Positions 13,098-13,995 of a stretch of 13,995 nucleotides of DNA are shown here, in pieces. The notes under the pieces are model-generated. The model saw only the letters and a list, made by a program, of their open reading frames with translations, did no database searches and had not been told where the DNA came from. The stretch is from Bacteroides sp. CAG:1060 (GTDB lineage: Bacteria > Bacteroidota > Bacteroidia > Bacteroidales > UBA932): positions 1 to 13,995 of the forward strand of contig HF986306.1 in assembly GCA_000432655.1 (NCBI GenBank), in the 5' to 3' direction. The translations under genes were made by a program, and so were the position numbers. Position 1 is the stretch's first letter; each line of letters opens with the position of its first letter.

Positions 13098-13995
13098 ATG
13101 AAGAATATATTAATTGTAATTCCTTCTTTTGAAATAGGAGGGACAATTGTAAGTGTTAACTCTCTTTTAAAAAATATAGATAGAGATAAAGTAAATGTAG
13201 ATGTTTTTGCTAGGCATCACATAGGACCATTTTACAATAAATTGCCAAATTCGAGTTTGCTAGACGAGAATATGTGGCTGTCATCAGCCATATATAGAAG
13301 AGGGAACTTATACAAAATGGCATTCTTATTTCTGAAGATTATACGGAATCTATTTAAATTGATTGGGGTGAACTTATATCCTATTTATTCTTATATCGGG
13401 GGTAAACAAATTGGTAGCGATAAATATGATGCAGTAATTTCATATCAGGAGGACTTAAATCGAGTCGTTGCTTTTTATCCTGCGAAGAAAAGAATCGCCT
13501 GGATACATTGTGATTACAAACGTTATTTAAGTATAATAGGCAAGAAGAACGAAGAAAAGATATATGAGAGGTTTGATTTTGTAGCATGTGTTTCGAATTT
13601 TGTAAAGCGAACTTTTGATTCTTGTTATCCTCAATATGCGGGCAGGTCTGTTTGTATATATAACATCATCGATAAAGATTACATAATCAAAAGGTCTAAG
13701 GAAAATATTGAATTAGATCATAGGTTTAAAACTGATTGTTTTACAATTGTTTCAATTGGTAGATTGGATTCTGTAAAGCAATTTTCGATTATACCATCTA
13801 TTGCGAATGAGTTAAGTAAGAAGTATGGTGAATCGTTTGTTTGGTACATTATAGGCGGACCGGATTCTTCAGATGAGAGGAGAAAAATTGAGAGTAATAT
13901 CTTAAACTATGGGGTAGATTCGTTTGTCAAGTGTTTAGGGGAAAAGGCTAATGTGTATCCTTATATTAAAGATTCAAATCTATTAGTTCACACAT
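13098..13995 (+). CDS. Glycosyltransferase, GT4/GT-B type, 3' end outside window
   Basis: The frame opens with ATG at 13098, two bases after the preceding stop, and is open for 299 codons to the window edge. It starts MKNILIVIPSFEIGGTIVSV, with the glycine-rich loop of GT-B N-terminal domains, and has AKKRIAWIHCDY (about 150-161) and FDFVACVSNFVKRTF (180-194), typical of GT4 enzymes. It then enters the C-terminal domain with FTIVSIGRLDSVKQF and WYIIGGPDSSDERRKIE; GRLDSVKQ corresponds to the donor-side GRL.xxK segment. The E-x7-E region and the end of the protein lie beyond 13995. It should add one sugar of the repeat unit at the cytoplasmic membrane face; donor and acceptor are unknown. Base composition is very AT-rich (15 G+C in 60 on line 13141). 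Confidence 0.88.
   Translation, partial: MKNILIVIPSFEIGGTIVSVNSLLKNIDRDKVNVDVFARHHIGPFYNKLPNSSLLDENMWLSSAIYRRGNLYKMAFLFLKIIRNLFKLIGVNLYPIYSYIGGKQIGSDKYDAVISYQEDLNRVVAFYPAKKRIAWIHCDYKRYLSIIGKKNEEKIYERFDFVACVSNFVKRTFDSCYPQYAGRSVCIYNIIDKDYIIKRSKENIELDHRFKTDCFTIVSIGRLDSVKQFSIIPSIANELSKKYGESFVWYIIGGPDSSDERRKIESNILNYGVDSFVKCLGEKANVYPYIKDSNLLVHT

Overview
The window is part of a surface-polysaccharide (capsule or O-antigen type) locus from a member of the Bacteroidota, most like Prevotella/Segatella or Bacteroides. The grounds are gene content (nucleotide-sugar enzymes, flippase, pyruvyltransferase-like protein, glycosyltransferase), AT-rich leaders without clear Shine-Dalgarno sequences, and matches to the Bacteroidota -7 consensus TAnnTTTG. 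The genus is inference. No tRNA, rRNA, CRISPR array or intact insertion sequence was seen.

Layout. (1) 1-281: GC-rich DNA without a convincing gene. (2) 282-602: a 5' fragment of an fnlA-type gene, cut after about 103 codons at a 14-bp palindrome. (3) 612-1665: an accessory stretch with three 10-bp-phased repeats, a 110-residue unknown protein (839-1171), a possible 38-residue protein on the minus strand, an imperfect palindrome carrying two divergent -7-like boxes, and a purine-rich degenerate repeat. (4) 1666-5105: the complete fnlC-fnlB-fnlA set, predicted to make UDP-N-acetyl-L-fucosamine from UDP-GlcNAc. (5) 5106-5432: a repeat-rich spacer with a second copy of the 14-bp palindrome and a weak terminator-like hairpin. 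(6) 5433-13995: a tightly packed, more AT-rich plus-strand operon. It encodes an Fe-S/FrhB-like protein fused to a beta-helix acyltransferase, an acyl carrier protein, a FabG-like reductase, a FabH-like ketosynthase with a complete Cys-His-Asn triad, an atypical SDR, a Wzx-like flippase, a polysaccharide pyruvyltransferase-family protein and a GT4-type glycosyltransferase that runs off the end.

How it may work together (inference). The fnl genes supply UDP-L-FucNAc. The ACP/ketosynthase/ketoreductase trio looks like a dedicated short acyl assembly line that could make a 3-oxo- or 3-hydroxyacyl-ACP. The beta-helix domain, or the ketosynthase itself, could then place that acyl group on a sugar of the repeat unit. 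The pyruvyltransferase-family and Fe-S/FrhB proteins suggest further decoration, and the flippase exports the lipid-linked unit. The initiating sugar transferase, polymerase and any regulator are outside the window.

The most interesting points are the acyl-carrier cassette with its Fe-S/acyltransferase fusion, a G8 tract at the end of the reductase gene where loss of one G would fuse reductase and ketosynthase in frame, and a shared palindrome at both edges of the fnl module beside a truncated fnlA copy, which suggests modular exchange.
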